A DNA stretch of 64,000 nucleotides, taken from assembly GCA_947683625.1 (NCBI GenBank), contig CANTUR010000918.1, positions 124,001 through 188,000 of the forward strand, given 5' to 3'. The position numbers and the translations under genes were made by a program. This document shows, piece after piece, positions 22,323-32,915 of this stretch. Source of the stretch: Mallotus nudiflorus. Its lineage: Eukaryota > Streptophyta > Magnoliopsida > Malpighiales > Euphorbiaceae. The notes beneath the pieces were generated by a model. The model saw nothing but the letters and a program-made list of their open reading frames with translations, was not told the DNA's origin and ran no database searches. The number at the start of each line of letters is the position of its first letter. Position 1 is the stretch's first letter.

Positions 22323-23269
22323 TCACATGCATAATAGTAATAAAATGATAATAATAATAACAATAATAATAATAACAACAATAAAAATAATGCTAATAAT
22401 ACTAATAAAATAATAACACTAATACTATTAAAAATTAATAGAAATAAAATAATAATATTATTAAAAATAATAGTAATGAAAATGAGTTTGAGTATTTTAA
22501 ATAATAAAACTCACAAATTAATTATTTCAAGTAAATAAAATATTTAGAATAAAATAAATGAATAATGTAAACAATTAATGATAATATATAGTTAAAATTT
22601 AAATTTTATTAACACTGTATATCCCAAAATAATATTATTATAATAATTTAAAATATTGGGTCATTACATTAAAATAGTGGCTAAGAAAATGAAATAAATA
22701 AATAATCTAACATATAGATAAATTCTACGAGAATAATAATTTTGACGAGAGTAGAATTTAAATTTTAAATCTGCATGTTTTTCTAAAAAAAAATAGTCAC
22801 TAAATTATTTTTAAAATTATCATTTGTTGTAATTTTTTATTATAATTTTTTTTTTTGGAAATAAATGGAAGGTGATAGGAATATATAGAAGATAAAAGAA
22901 AAAAAATTATAAAGATTTCCACATCTATCTAGTCTTTCTTTTGTTTTATTTGTTTTGTTTTGTTTTTTTAAATTAAGAGGCCATAACAACAGGGGGTAGC
23001 CCTTTCTTTTTAAATTGATAATGACATAAATAGAACTTTACACCTCATGATGCTCTCAAAGAGGAGTTGCCACTTCGCTACTCATACTCTTTCTTTAATT
23101 GCATTACTTTGAAGCTTTTCCAAGTAGAACCCACACCCACACTACAATATACTTGTCTACAAAAGTGGTCTCACATTTGCCATCTTACTCTTAATTTTAG
23201 ATATCAAGTTGCTACCATATCCTGATTATCTTCTTTTGCTTTTACTAATGGCATGACTAGCAGTCCATT

Positions 23270-23432
23270 AATAGCTTTCCACTGTAAACAAATAGAAGTT
23301 TACTTAAAAAAAAATGGATGTTATTTAAATGGTTAAGCATATTGATACACTATATAGGTCTTTCCATACCTTTCACAATATGAAATAATTATCTCTTTTT
23401 AAAGTAGCTGAAAATTAATTTTTGGCAACTAA
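23270..23432 (+). repeat. Local direct repeat, copy 1
   Basis: Shares TAGCTTTCCACT..TAAACAAA, TATAGGTCTTT and CTTTTTAAAGTAGCT blocks in the same order with 24418-24537. This copy has about 40-50 extra bases in the middle. The origin is unknown. Confidence 0.6.
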
Positions 23433-24417
23433 AAATTTTATTTATATTTTTTATAATGAACTTGACAACATGAGGTGAGACTGGGATCATATATAAAAGG
23501 ATAATTTAGCAGCACTATTATTCGCCTTTGCACACAGTTTTGCGACATCTATCTTTGTCAGCATTATATGTAGAAAATGTGGAAAGCAAATAAACTTACT
23601 TTTATTATATGAAAGAAACTTTAGTATACTCACACATTAATATTCTTACAAACACTGAAGACACTTTCTCGTTTAAACTCACCCATAACACACTCTGTCA
23701 CACATATATTAACTCTTCCATAACACATGCTTTTTACATAGACATTAACACACACATGACACACATATGACCCTCTTCACATGACACTAACATTTACTTA
23801 ATACACACATACCATACAAATGGCCATCACCACCCATGCCTATTTATAGGCTTACAATCCTTAAGGCTAAGCATAATAAGTTATTAAAGCCAACTTGAAA
23901 ACAACTTATGACAACCAATGCCAAACTGTCAAAATCAACTTGTAAACAACTTGCAAGTAACCAAAACAAAATTGGTTTTGGCAACTAAAAATTTAAAATC
24001 AAGTTGCTCACTTCTTCTAAGTTGGTTAACTAAAATAATAATCTTCTAGAAAGATGTAGAGAAAGGTATATAGTTGGTGATGTATTCTTTGCACATTTAC
24101 AAAAGGGTTGATCTAGGATTTTATATAGGTTTGTCTGACCTCCTGGAGCACCATCAAGCAGTCGGATAACATGGGGCGCTATTAGAAACTCAAGCTCTAT
24201 CTCCTATGAGATCAGACACTAGTCAAGAAAGTGATTGCAGTGGAAAGTACTTAAGTTTCTCTTTGCAAGATATATAAGCAACTTCATAGGAATAATAATT
24301 CATGTTGAATAATAATAACAACATACGAAGTGCAAAAGAAAAGCCCCCTCTCTCATATCAATGTATATGCTCAATTTTTTTTTGTTTTGAAATATAATTA
24401 AAGGACTAGTTGTGCAA

Positions 24418-24537
24418 TAGCTTTCCACTCTAAACAAAGATAGAGTACACAATAAATATAGGTCTTTTCATAGCTTGCACTGTATATATGAGATCACTCT
24501 CTTTTTAAAGTAGCTAAAAAATTAATTTCTGACAACT
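24418..24537 (+). repeat. Local direct repeat, copy 2
   Basis: Partner of 23270-23432. The two copies are about 1.15 kb apart and both end in ATTAATTT..GACAACTA-like sequence. An ancient duplication or two decayed copies of a short element would explain it. Confidence 0.6.
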
Positions 24538-25225
24538 ACATTGTATGACTTACCATTTATTGAAAGTGAAGTAAATCATACTAGCATCACATACGCTACT
24601 CTCATTAATAGCTCACTCAAGTGTCTATTTTGCAATACTGTAATTCTAAACGGCTAAAATTTAGCCACATCTTTTTTGGCCAGAAAAGGCAATTAAGTCA
24701 TCTTAAGTGGAAAATGAAGATTATTAATAAAAAAAACCAAAGAAATGTAATACCAATAATATCCTTTTGAAAAAATTTTGAATAAATAATCAACCACTTA
24801 TTAGTAATAAATGTGAAACTAAAGATTGGTTTAGTTCATACACTAATCAATAAAATGCATGAGTATAAGGAAAAGAAAGATGGCGAGGAGAGAGAGGGGA
24901 AGAAATTAATGGAAATTAGACTTTGTGGCCCCCCATATATAGAACTTTTTTTCCCTTTTTTGGTTTTACTAGTCTAAATACTATAATAAATGCACATACA
25001 TATGTTCTATTTATTTTTTTCTTCTAAAAATATATTTTTATTAATTATTAAAAAACAAAGTTGATTAATTATTCAAATTGATGTATGGTTATTAGATTAA
25101 ATAAAATAAAAATAGTTAACTATTGTTCTTAACTTTTTAAAATAATAAACTTGAAATATTAAAAAAATTGAGATAATTGATATTTTAGAATGAAAAAAGT
25201 ATAATGATTTGTTGGATGATTAATA

Positions 25226-25384
25226 GTTACTAGTATTATTTATTTTAAATGTAAACTTATTAAAATTTTATGTTGAGTACACATTAAATTTTTACAAATT
25301 AAATTTGTAAGTTACTAGTATTATTTATTTTAAATGTAAACTTATTAAATTGTTATGTTGAGTACACATTAAATTTTTAATAAT
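25226..25384 (+). repeat. Tandem duplication, 85-bp unit
   Basis: GTTACTAGTATTATTTATTT starts at 25226 and again at 25311, and the two units stay alike through GTTGAGTACACATTAAATTTT. Few differences suggest a fairly recent duplication. Confidence 0.85.
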
Positions 25385-26096
25385 TAATTATAGAAAATTT
25401 TTAAAAATATATATATAATTATTTTGATATGTATACTGTAAGTGTAACCTTAATTCAAAAAATAAGAAACAATTATCCATCATCATCAAGGCTATATATA
25501 TAAAAGAAATAGATTCAAAAAAATTATCCAGTTTTTCTAGTGATGGAAACAAATTCTTGTAGTGACCAGTAATCACGATTTCTGTTGCAAAAAAGAAAAA
25601 AAAAATCATCAAGACTTTCAAGCGATCAAAATCCCAAAACTCATAAGTTAATATTGTAGGTACATGTAGGTGGTAATATATTCTTAAATTCTTTCTTTCT
25701 ACCGTGCACCTATTGATCTACAAATATCATCATAATAATGTAAAATCTAATATTTTGACTCAATTAATTAATAAATATTTATATTTTTTAAAATATTCAA
25801 ACTAAACTTGAGTTTGAATTCGACTCAATTTAATAAGATATATTTATAATTATATTAAAATAATAGGGTAAAATGATAAATATATGAAAGTTTGATTAAG
25901 CTCATGAGTCTGTCGAGTTACATATTTAGGATCTCGAACTTGACTTGATAACCTACTAAAGTAGCTCGAGCTCAACATGAAAATAATTATAAATATTTCA
26001 TTAGCTCGACATGAAAAGTATTATCATTTTTTTAATATTTTTCATAGTATATTAAAAATGGTATGTAACAAGTATGCTATTTGTATATATTTTTTT

Positions 26097-26450
26097 TATT
26101 TCTTACACACTTCAAAACATTAAAAAAATATTATAATTTGAGTAAGTATATATTATTAGAAAAATTATCAAAGAAATACTTTGCCTCAAGTGTGTATTCA
26201 ATTAATAAATAAAAAATAATTGTATTCAATTAATTAAAATAAAAATTGTATCATATATTATTCATATATAAAAAAATGTACAATGAGTATACTATCATAT
26301 ATTTTATTTCTTATACACTTCAAAATATAAAAAAATAAAAAATATATGGCAATTTGAATAAGTATATATTGTTAGAAAAATTATCAAAGAAATAGTTGTC
26401 CTTGAGTAATAAATAAAACATAATTGTATTCAATTAATTAAAATAAAAAA
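26097..26450 (+). repeat. Imperfect tandem repeat, about 210-bp unit
   Basis: A block running from TTATTTCTTA.ACACTTCAAAA through AAGTATATATT.TTAGAAAAATTATCAAAGAAATA to TGTATTCAATTAATTAAAATAAAA occurs at about 26097-26240 and again at about 26306-26450. Confidence 0.7.
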
Positions 26451-26472
26451 TAAATAACAATAATTGATATAT

Positions 26473-27604
26473 TGTTAGTGCTAAATTGTATATAGTTTTA
26501 GGATTCAATTGAGCATGCATTCATTCATTTTAGGTTGAATTTAGGTTAATTTAATTATAGAAATAGATAATTTTATATATTTTTTTGCTTTTATAGGGAC
26601 AAGAGAATATGGAGATGATTGGTGGTGAAATGAAGCACAAAAGGAGCAAAGCAAAAGAGCAAAGTATGACCTTCTGTAGCAATTATGTATTGAAGCGCAC
26701 TCACAGGTTGATTAAAGCAAGTAAGCAATCTAAGTAGAGATTATGTTGCAAACAATCTTGGAAAGAAACACCCAACACCTAGAGAGAGAAGAGAAAAGAG
26801 GAGAAAAAGAAGCTCCATTGAAGACCCAAAAGCTTCTTGATAACCATTCCTCCTCCTTTTCCTTTATTAAATTTTATTCGACTCTTTAGGTTGTATTTGA
26901 ATATTGAATGATGGATCTTGAAGCCATGCTTGGCTAGTTTTAATTATGTTATTGGGATTTTGAGAACCATTTGATTCAAGTTAATTTGAAAGATCTTATT
27001 TTCTCTTTATTGTATATTGTGTTTGTTATACTTACTAAATGTTGTATTTTGGCCACGTGCAACTCTTGTTTCGATATATACATTGAGAAATGGTAGGTTT
27101 AATAGACCCACAAACACATATTAGATTGGTTAAATGACTTGAGAAAGATTAACTTTATCTAATTCTCTTATGGGTTTTGCTTAATGCCTTGCATGCTTGA
27201 TGTCGGCTTATTTTATAATGATATTGAGAGTTAAGCTGTAACTTTGAGTTTAAAAGCATGTTGATTTGAACATTACTTAAAAGAGACTACTCAATGATCT
27301 TTGGAAAACCTGAAATATGCATTTAAATTAATTAAATCTACCATCTTAGTTTGATGACAATATGGTTCTTAATCTCCTAACAATATGGTTTCCATATCGA
27401 TTCATTTACTCATTAATTGGTCAGTAATAATTTGATTTTGAATTGAGTATTCATTAGCTATTTTAGTTTATTCATTACCTTAAATCAAGTTACATTTAAA
27501 GCTCTAAACAAATGCAAATAAGACTAATGGGTGCTTAGTATCAATTCCTATGGGAATGATACTTAACTCATCAGTTTATTACTCGTTGACCTATATACTT
27601 GCGG
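26473..27604 (+). repeat. Athila-like LTR, plus strand (fragment)
   Basis: Starts TGTTAGTGCTAAATTG. Over most of its length it is the reverse complement of 29336-30414: shared landmarks are the purine-rich AGAGAAAAGAGGAGAAAAAGAAGCT, TTGAGAAATGGTAG and TGCCTTGCATGCTTGATGT. The 3' part (CCTATGGGAATGATACTTAACTC..ACTCGTTGACCTATATACTTGCGG) is typical of Athila/Tat LTR ends. No PBS follows, so the 3' end is approximate and probably truncated. Confidence 0.7.
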
Positions 27605-27856
27605 TTACTTGTCTTACCCACTCCTAAATATCACTCTATCATTTTCCCTCATAAAATTCCCACTCCCCACTAACCCTAATTCCCTAATCCTTTCATTCTT
27701 ATTTATCTTTCTTATTTTAAACCATACAATCATCTCTTCTCTTCCTTTTCCAACATAAAGTAATCAATTCACTCCACTTCTATGTATCAACTAAAAAAGA
27801 AGCCAAAGGCATCAACATTTGATAGACCACTTTAATTAGAGGGAGATGATTTCATA

Positions 27857-28405
27857 ATGGTGTATGGAGCACCATTCCTAATCCACTCTTATGAAGAAGG
27901 AGATAATTATATCAAACTTATTCATCACCCTTTCGTTATTCGTAGGAGGTTGGATATGGAAACTTTCGAAGATATAAAACTCAAGGATAAGGTGCTTAAT
28001 TTATGTGATATGTTAAGGTGGAAGAAGTTTATTGGGTTCAATCATGATGTCTATAAGGATTTGATGTTAGTGTTTTACACAACTCTATAACTTTCTAATA
28101 AAACTCATTAGAAATTTGAGTGTTGACTTAATGGAAAGCCTATTTCAATTGATTATGACACTATGTTTAGAGTGTTTAGGTTTGCTAAAGGTGGAGTGTG
28201 TGAACCTCTGACAAAATACAAACCCAAGGAATTTTGGAATGAAATTTCTTGTAAATAGGAGAATTGGGATCATCATAGTATGCCAAATTGTTTAATTATG
28301 GATTATAGTTACATCATCATGCATAAACTAATGTGTCATTCCATTCTTAGGAAGAAGGAAAGTAATAAAATAATTATCTAAGAGTTGTTGATGAATTAGT
28401 GTATG
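27857..28405 (+). pseudogene. Plant-transposon-type ORF fragment, N-terminal part
   Basis: From 27857 an open frame of 77 codons reads MVYGAPFLIHSYEEGDN and later DVYKDLMLVFYTTL. After one stop the frame continues with GKPISIDYDTMFRVF and ELLMN(stop)CMHTR near 28380-28405. The wording resembles the putative plant transposon protein domain (PF20167-like) that often accompanies Athila/Tat elements. A C-terminal part with the same joining block (WCMHTRT) is on the minus strand at 55800-56400. The domain name is from memory and was not searched. It ends where the copia-like LTR fragment begins. Confidence 0.5.
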
Positions 28406-28428
28406 CACACTCGAATAAGTGTGCGACC

Positions 28429-29335
28429 TGTATTCGTTTTGGGCCTATTCTAAGTGCGTGATCTTGTAGGTTTACATGAAATTAGCAGTGGTCTTGAAAT
28501 CCCTATCTAGGCCTATAAATCATAAGTGGCCTCTGGCAAGGCATTATGACTACCCAAGTCATGTGAAGGTCAATAATCTAACATAACCTAATTTGTAGTA
28601 AATATTGTAATCCCTTTATCATATGATATATCGATTAAATATAAGGCATAGTTTTAGTCATCCTTATATAATCCAATCATATTATTTATTGACTCTAAGT
28701 AGGCTGAGAATGATAACTCTTTATCAATTCAATTTAGCATGACCATGCCTCAATCTATTTTACTAAAAGGCCCATAGATATCTTACTCATATTAAATGAG
28801 GGACAAATTCCTTGTCAATCACTCACATTTCTCACATAACTCATTTCATATCCAATAACAATCTACTTTATCATCCTGTTAAAGATAATGTTAGATTATG
28901 TAAAAATACAAAATAGTTATGTAGAAATCCATGGTAATTTTAAGGTTAAAGGACTAATCAATGTTACTATGATGAGAATTACTTATGATAGTTATCTATG
29001 TAGTATTCTCATGATGGGTCAATCCAGTGCATTATTTCTTAAATAAGTACCTTTGAATTGACTTAATATCTCATATTCATTATTAGTAAAACATAATCAT
29101 CAGTCAACACCATACTAGCCTTAATACATTATTATGACTATGGATAATTTGAATAGAACTCATTTTTAATCTAAGGGTTTTACTATCAAGTCACATACTT
29201 GATGACCTTAGGAAGAATTGACTATTCAAGTAATTATCATAGCATAAAATGATAATGAAAATGCCTCTTTATTAATAAAATGATAAAGTCAAAACATTGT
29301 CATACATGATTGACCTAGTGAATTTCACTAAAACA
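28429..29335 (-). repeat. Copia-like LTR fragment, minus strand
   Basis: The reverse complement matches 32916-33870 of the tandem LTR insertion, from TGTATTCGTTTTGGGC back to the LTR start (GATTGACCTAGTG near 29315). About 900 bp of the 5' part of the LTR is present, and the rest including the TATA region is missing. Internal indels show it is old. Confidence 0.8.
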
Positions 29336-30414
29336 TTATGTACTCTCTTTTAAGTAATTCTTAACTCAACATACATGAATCAATTAAAACTCAAAGTTAT
29401 GGCTTAACTCTCATCATCACCATAAAAATAAGTCAACATCAAGCATGCAAGGCATTAAGTGAACTGAAATGAGAATTAAATTAAATTAATCATTCTCAAG
29501 TAATTTAACTAATCTAATTTGTGTTTCTGGATCTATTGGATCTACCATTTCTCAATTTATAGATTTAAATAAAAGATGCGTTCAGCCAAAACACAATATA
29601 CAATAAGCATAATAAACATAATATGCACTGAAGAAACTATAAGATATATCAAATTAACTTGAATAAATGGGTCTTAAAATACTAATAACTTAAAGAGACT
29701 ATCCAAACATGGCTTTGATATCTATCATTCAATCACAATACATTCCAAGTAAATAATAAAATTATATTAACAACAAAGAAAGGATAATGATAAGTTATCA
29801 AGAAGCTCTAGGATCTTTAATGGCGGCCTCTTCTCCAAGCTTCTTTTTCTCTTTTTTCTCTTCCTTGGGTGTATTGGCTCCTTGATCATATGAGTAAAAG
29901 AATCCTTATAGAAAACTACAGCTCTTGTCCTTTATACCCTCTTCTAGAATGTCCTTTCAAATTCCCCTAGATTTTCTCTTTAAAATGTACACATTTGCAT
30001 ATTCCTTAGCTAGAATTAAGCTGCTCGCAATCACGCATCAAGCCACGATCATGACAGAGGGGCCAATTATGAAATAGTAGTGATCACTGTGTTATTGCAC
30101 TCACAACAGAAGTCTAGGCATTCATACATCCATGATTGTGACACTCATGCAATTGTAACAGAACCTCAACATCACTTTGACTGCTTGCTTTGATCAACTC
30201 ATGATCATACATCATCCTGCAACTGCAATAAAGGCTATGCTCTTCTTCTTTTTTTCATGCTTGATTATGCACCATCCACCTCCAAGTCCTTCTTTTCCTT
30301 AAAAATAAAAAATATATAAAATTCTATATTTTTATAACTACATTAAATGCAACCTAAATGCTTAAATGTATGATCAAAATGAATCCTAAATATATATGCA
30401 ATTTAGCACTAATA
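29336..30414 (-). repeat. Athila-like 3' LTR, minus strand (truncated)
   Basis: Read on the minus strand it starts TATTAGTGCTAAATTG at 30414, directly after a PPT-like GGGGGTATT. It matches the plus-strand LTR at 26473-27300 in opposite orientation. Its downstream end is cut by the copia-like LTR fragment. The PPT on its right says it is the 3' LTR of an element whose interior lies to the right. Confidence 0.7.
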
Positions 30415-30430
30415 AATACCCCCATAATTA
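30415..30430 (-). other. Polypurine tract of a minus-strand Athila-like element
   Basis: The plus strand reads AATACCCCCATAAT, which is ATTATGGGGGTATT on the minus strand, immediately upstream of the LTR start at 30414. Confidence 0.6.
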
Positions 30431-31264
30431 AATATTTGCTTATCCTTAAACAAACTCCAAAACTGAATAATTATCACTACAATGAACAAAGCATATATCT
30501 AACTTTCATCAAGCTCATACTACAATCTTATTTTAATAGCTAGCTTAAATATCACATAAATAAAGCTAACAATTCAAGTCAAGAAAAATAAATTACCAAG
30601 TGAAGAGAATGTTATTTATTCAAAGTGACATAATCATGAATCAACATCTTAAGAGAAGTACAAATGAATGAAAAAAAAACTTCTGATCAAGGTGCTTTCA
30701 ATTTGGCATGCATAAATTGTTTTTAATTCATCTCCCTCCCATTTTATTTTATTTTTAAATTTTGTGCTTTTCTTTCCTCTCTTAGTAGTTCCCCGTCTTT
30801 CTTGAACTACTCAATGTGGACACCACTAAAAGGGTTCTTTGAATACTCATGCTCTTTTGTAAGAGCATTAGAGTAGAAAGGGATTCAAGTTCCTTAGCAC
30901 AACTTATTCCTTTTTTAGAATTTAGGAGAGAATTTTGAATAACTTCTTTCACATATAACTAAAAGCAACCTTATAAAGAAGTTTAATTCATTCACTATAC
31001 TAAATTCCAAAACATCAACTCAAAATATAACCAAATAACAACATGCATTAGATTGATTAAAAGCTCAAATATTCTTAACTTAAATTATTAACAAAGCTTA
31101 AAAAAGCTTAGACTAACCATCAATATAAGATTTAGCAATATAAGCTCAACAAAACCATAAACATTTACAATGCTCAAAATAATGATAATTTGCAAAAAAT
31201 TTCAAGTGTTAAGCATTTTAATTTGAGCTAAATTTATATAAATGAGTGAAAAAAGAAATGCAAT
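30431..31264 (-). other. 3' untranslated interior of a minus-strand Athila-like element
   Basis: No coding frame is seen. The sequence between the PPT and the Tat insertion contains TTGAACTACTCAATGTGGACACC and ACTCATGCTC..GTAAGAGCATTAGAG, phrases characteristic of the 3' non-coding part of Athila/Tat elements. It is interpreted as the stretch just 5' (minus sense) of the LTR at 29336-30414, cut at 31264 by the Tat element. Confidence 0.5.
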
Positions 31265-32115
31265 TGTCATACCTCAACTTTGACTGTCCCCAAAAAGGTC
31301 CAATGATGAAATGTACCTCTAAGATAACTAGAGTCTACTTGTTCGTAACACCTCTAAAGTGTGCAACCTTAGAAAACCTAACTGACCTAGTGTGCAACAT
31401 TGATCATTGAGCCATTAAGTTGAGCTTTAACCTCAAGAAATATAAATTATCAGAACAATAAGAAGCTTATTATGAGAATTTCCTTCTCGAAACACTTAGC
31501 TTGTTGGACCGGTGTTCATTTCATTAGATTGGGACCTAACTTCATGAAAAAATGAAAATTGATTTTCATAAAACAGAATTCAAAAACATGTTTGGAGGGC
31601 TTAAAAATTTTGAAAGTGGTCCTAGAATAGTCCAATATAACCTAAAAATCAACACGTGTCACTTAAAAGTGCATGTAAAGCCATAAACACCCCTAGGTGT
31701 CATACGTTAAAATCAAAGCCAAACTAGACAAAACAAACTTTGCAAACACATCTAGAAGGCTCTAAATCCTCCAAAGGTCCTAGAATAGTCTAAAATAACT
31801 TGAGGATTAGTGCATATTGCTCAAAAGTGTGTGTAAATAACCCTAGGTGTCACGTGCTAAAATTGAGGCTAAATTTGATAAAATGGACTTTGGAAATGCA
31901 TCCAGAAGGTCTAAAAACCCTAGGAATTGACCTCAAAGAAGGCTACATAAGCCCTGAATGGAGTGCATAATGCATGAAAGTGTGCATAACCACACGTGAG
32001 CGTGCGTGGCCAAGCACCATGCATGCAATCATGCGCACTTCGCGTGGCCACAAGCTCTGTCCTAGGGATGCACATGTGACCATGCCTATACCATCCTATT
32101 CCACACATTTTTCAC

Positions 32116-32124
32116 TATAAATAG
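32116..32124 (+). promoter_or_regulatory. TATA box of the Tat 5' LTR
   Basis: TATAAATAG in the context CACTATAAATAGACACTTCC, followed by A/C-rich leader sequence. The same box is at 54661-54669 in the 3' LTR. It is the likely core promoter of this element. Confidence 0.7.
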
Positions 32125-32910
32125 ACACTTCCACACCCCATTTTAAAGGGGAGCAAGTGGAAGCACACACACTCAAAAAAATTTCTGATCAAAGGTATTG
32201 TAAACCCTTTTCTAGATAGTTTTTACTCTCCCACTATCTTATTTCTTACGAGATTATACCTCTTTTCCACTAAACAAAGCCTCATCTTTGTCAAAGCATG
32301 CTCTAAAGGTATACAAACTAGCATCATTTTGTTTTCATTTTGAACCTCTCGATAAGGAAAGCTTAATAATCCTTTAGAGCTAAAGCTTCAAAACCCACAC
32401 CAGTTTAGTTTAGTATGAGGACCACATAATCATTTTAGCACATTTATTTTATTGCACTGCATTTTATTTTATTGTTGCCAATAGTTGGGAATACTATCCT
32501 TCTTTGTGTGATGAGACTGACAATTTTGCATGCTATATGAATGACCTATGCTTTATTATACTGATTTCATATCATCATTTTGCATCCTATAGTTCTGAAA
32601 CATGAAATCACATTGTAAATATCAATAATGTGAAAGTTCATATCCATAATAGAGTCATCTTGTTTCCAGTCTAATGATGACATCATGCATCCCCTATATT
32701 ATTATCATAGCATAAATAATCACTGTAAGCATGCATGATCATCTATATTTCACTTACTCTTTCAAATGATAAAGTGTCCATTGCTTATCCTATTGTTCAT
32801 GTGATCAAGTAAGTAGTGTGAATGGTCATATTTTCCTTGCAGATTTATTATATTTATTTCTCCATAATCTTTTTCTCCTTTTATATGTATTTTGTTAGGA
32901 AAGTGATGTA

Positions 32911-32915
32911 ATAAT
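32911..32915. repeat. Target-site duplication ATAAT, left copy
   Basis: ATAAT directly precedes TGTTAGTGATATGC and is repeated at 35946-35950. The uninterrupted site is seen in the right LTR near 55450. Confidence 0.85.

Larger units (their letters stand above)
1..22668 (-). mobile_element. Outer Tekay-like Ty3/gypsy element, minus strand, interrupted by the inner element
   Basis: A minus-strand LTR retrotransposon. Its 5' LTR is at 18826-22668, its PBS at 18811-18823, its decayed interior at 15328-18825 and its PPT just right of 15327. Its 3' LTR is split into 13563-15327 and 1-2127 by the inner element. Window base 1 aligns with base 18831 of the right-hand LTR, so only about five terminal bases (TGTCA) lie outside the window. 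The interior is about 3.5 kb, short for a chromovirus of this type (roughly 5 kb), because of deletions in RT and loss of RNase H. The lineage call rests on long LTRs, an initiator-Met-type PBS, and integrase and chromodomain-region remnants that resemble the inner element's. Its own target-site duplication cannot be checked because the left flank is outside the window. Confidence 0.85.
18826..22668 (-). repeat. Outer element 5' LTR (3843 bp)
   Basis: On the minus strand it starts TGTAATGACCC at 22668 and ends GTCGTGACA at 18826. It is the uninterrupted partner of 13563-15327 plus 1-2127. Landmarks on the minus strand: GTGAGT donor at 21719-21724; the next acceptor reads TAG near 20416-20418 (CAG in the left copy); donor GTGAGT near 20156-20161; acceptor CAG near 19209-19211; paired hairpins at about 19500-19610. 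The two outer copies differ mainly in microsatellite length and in small indels such as one near 19690. Confidence 0.92.
22669..26472. other. AT-rich intergenic stretch without recognisable genes
   Basis: No ORF with protein-like composition, no tRNA or rRNA and no LTR ends were recognised. It contains a diverged local duplication (23270-23432 and 24418-24537), an 85-bp tandem repeat near 25226 and a 210-bp-spaced repeat near 26097. An imperfect inverted repeat near 24147-24215 (GTCTGACCTCCTGGAG against CTCCTATGAGATCAGAC) could fold. It may be non-element DNA, or element DNA too old to see. Confidence 0.6.

Noticed and set aside
24147..24215. tRNA or other known RNA gene at the imperfect inverted repeat
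   Set aside because: No cloverleaf, no A/B box pair, and the stem has mismatches; only noted as a possible fold.
25388..25621. Minus-strand ORF (77 aa) in the intergenic stretch
   Set aside because: Phe/Tyr/Ile-rich with no domain; expected by chance in AT-rich DNA.
31920..32108. Minus-strand ORF in the Tat LTR
   Set aside because: It lies in the palindrome-rich LTR segment and has no support from the 3' LTR copy, where the frame is not kept.
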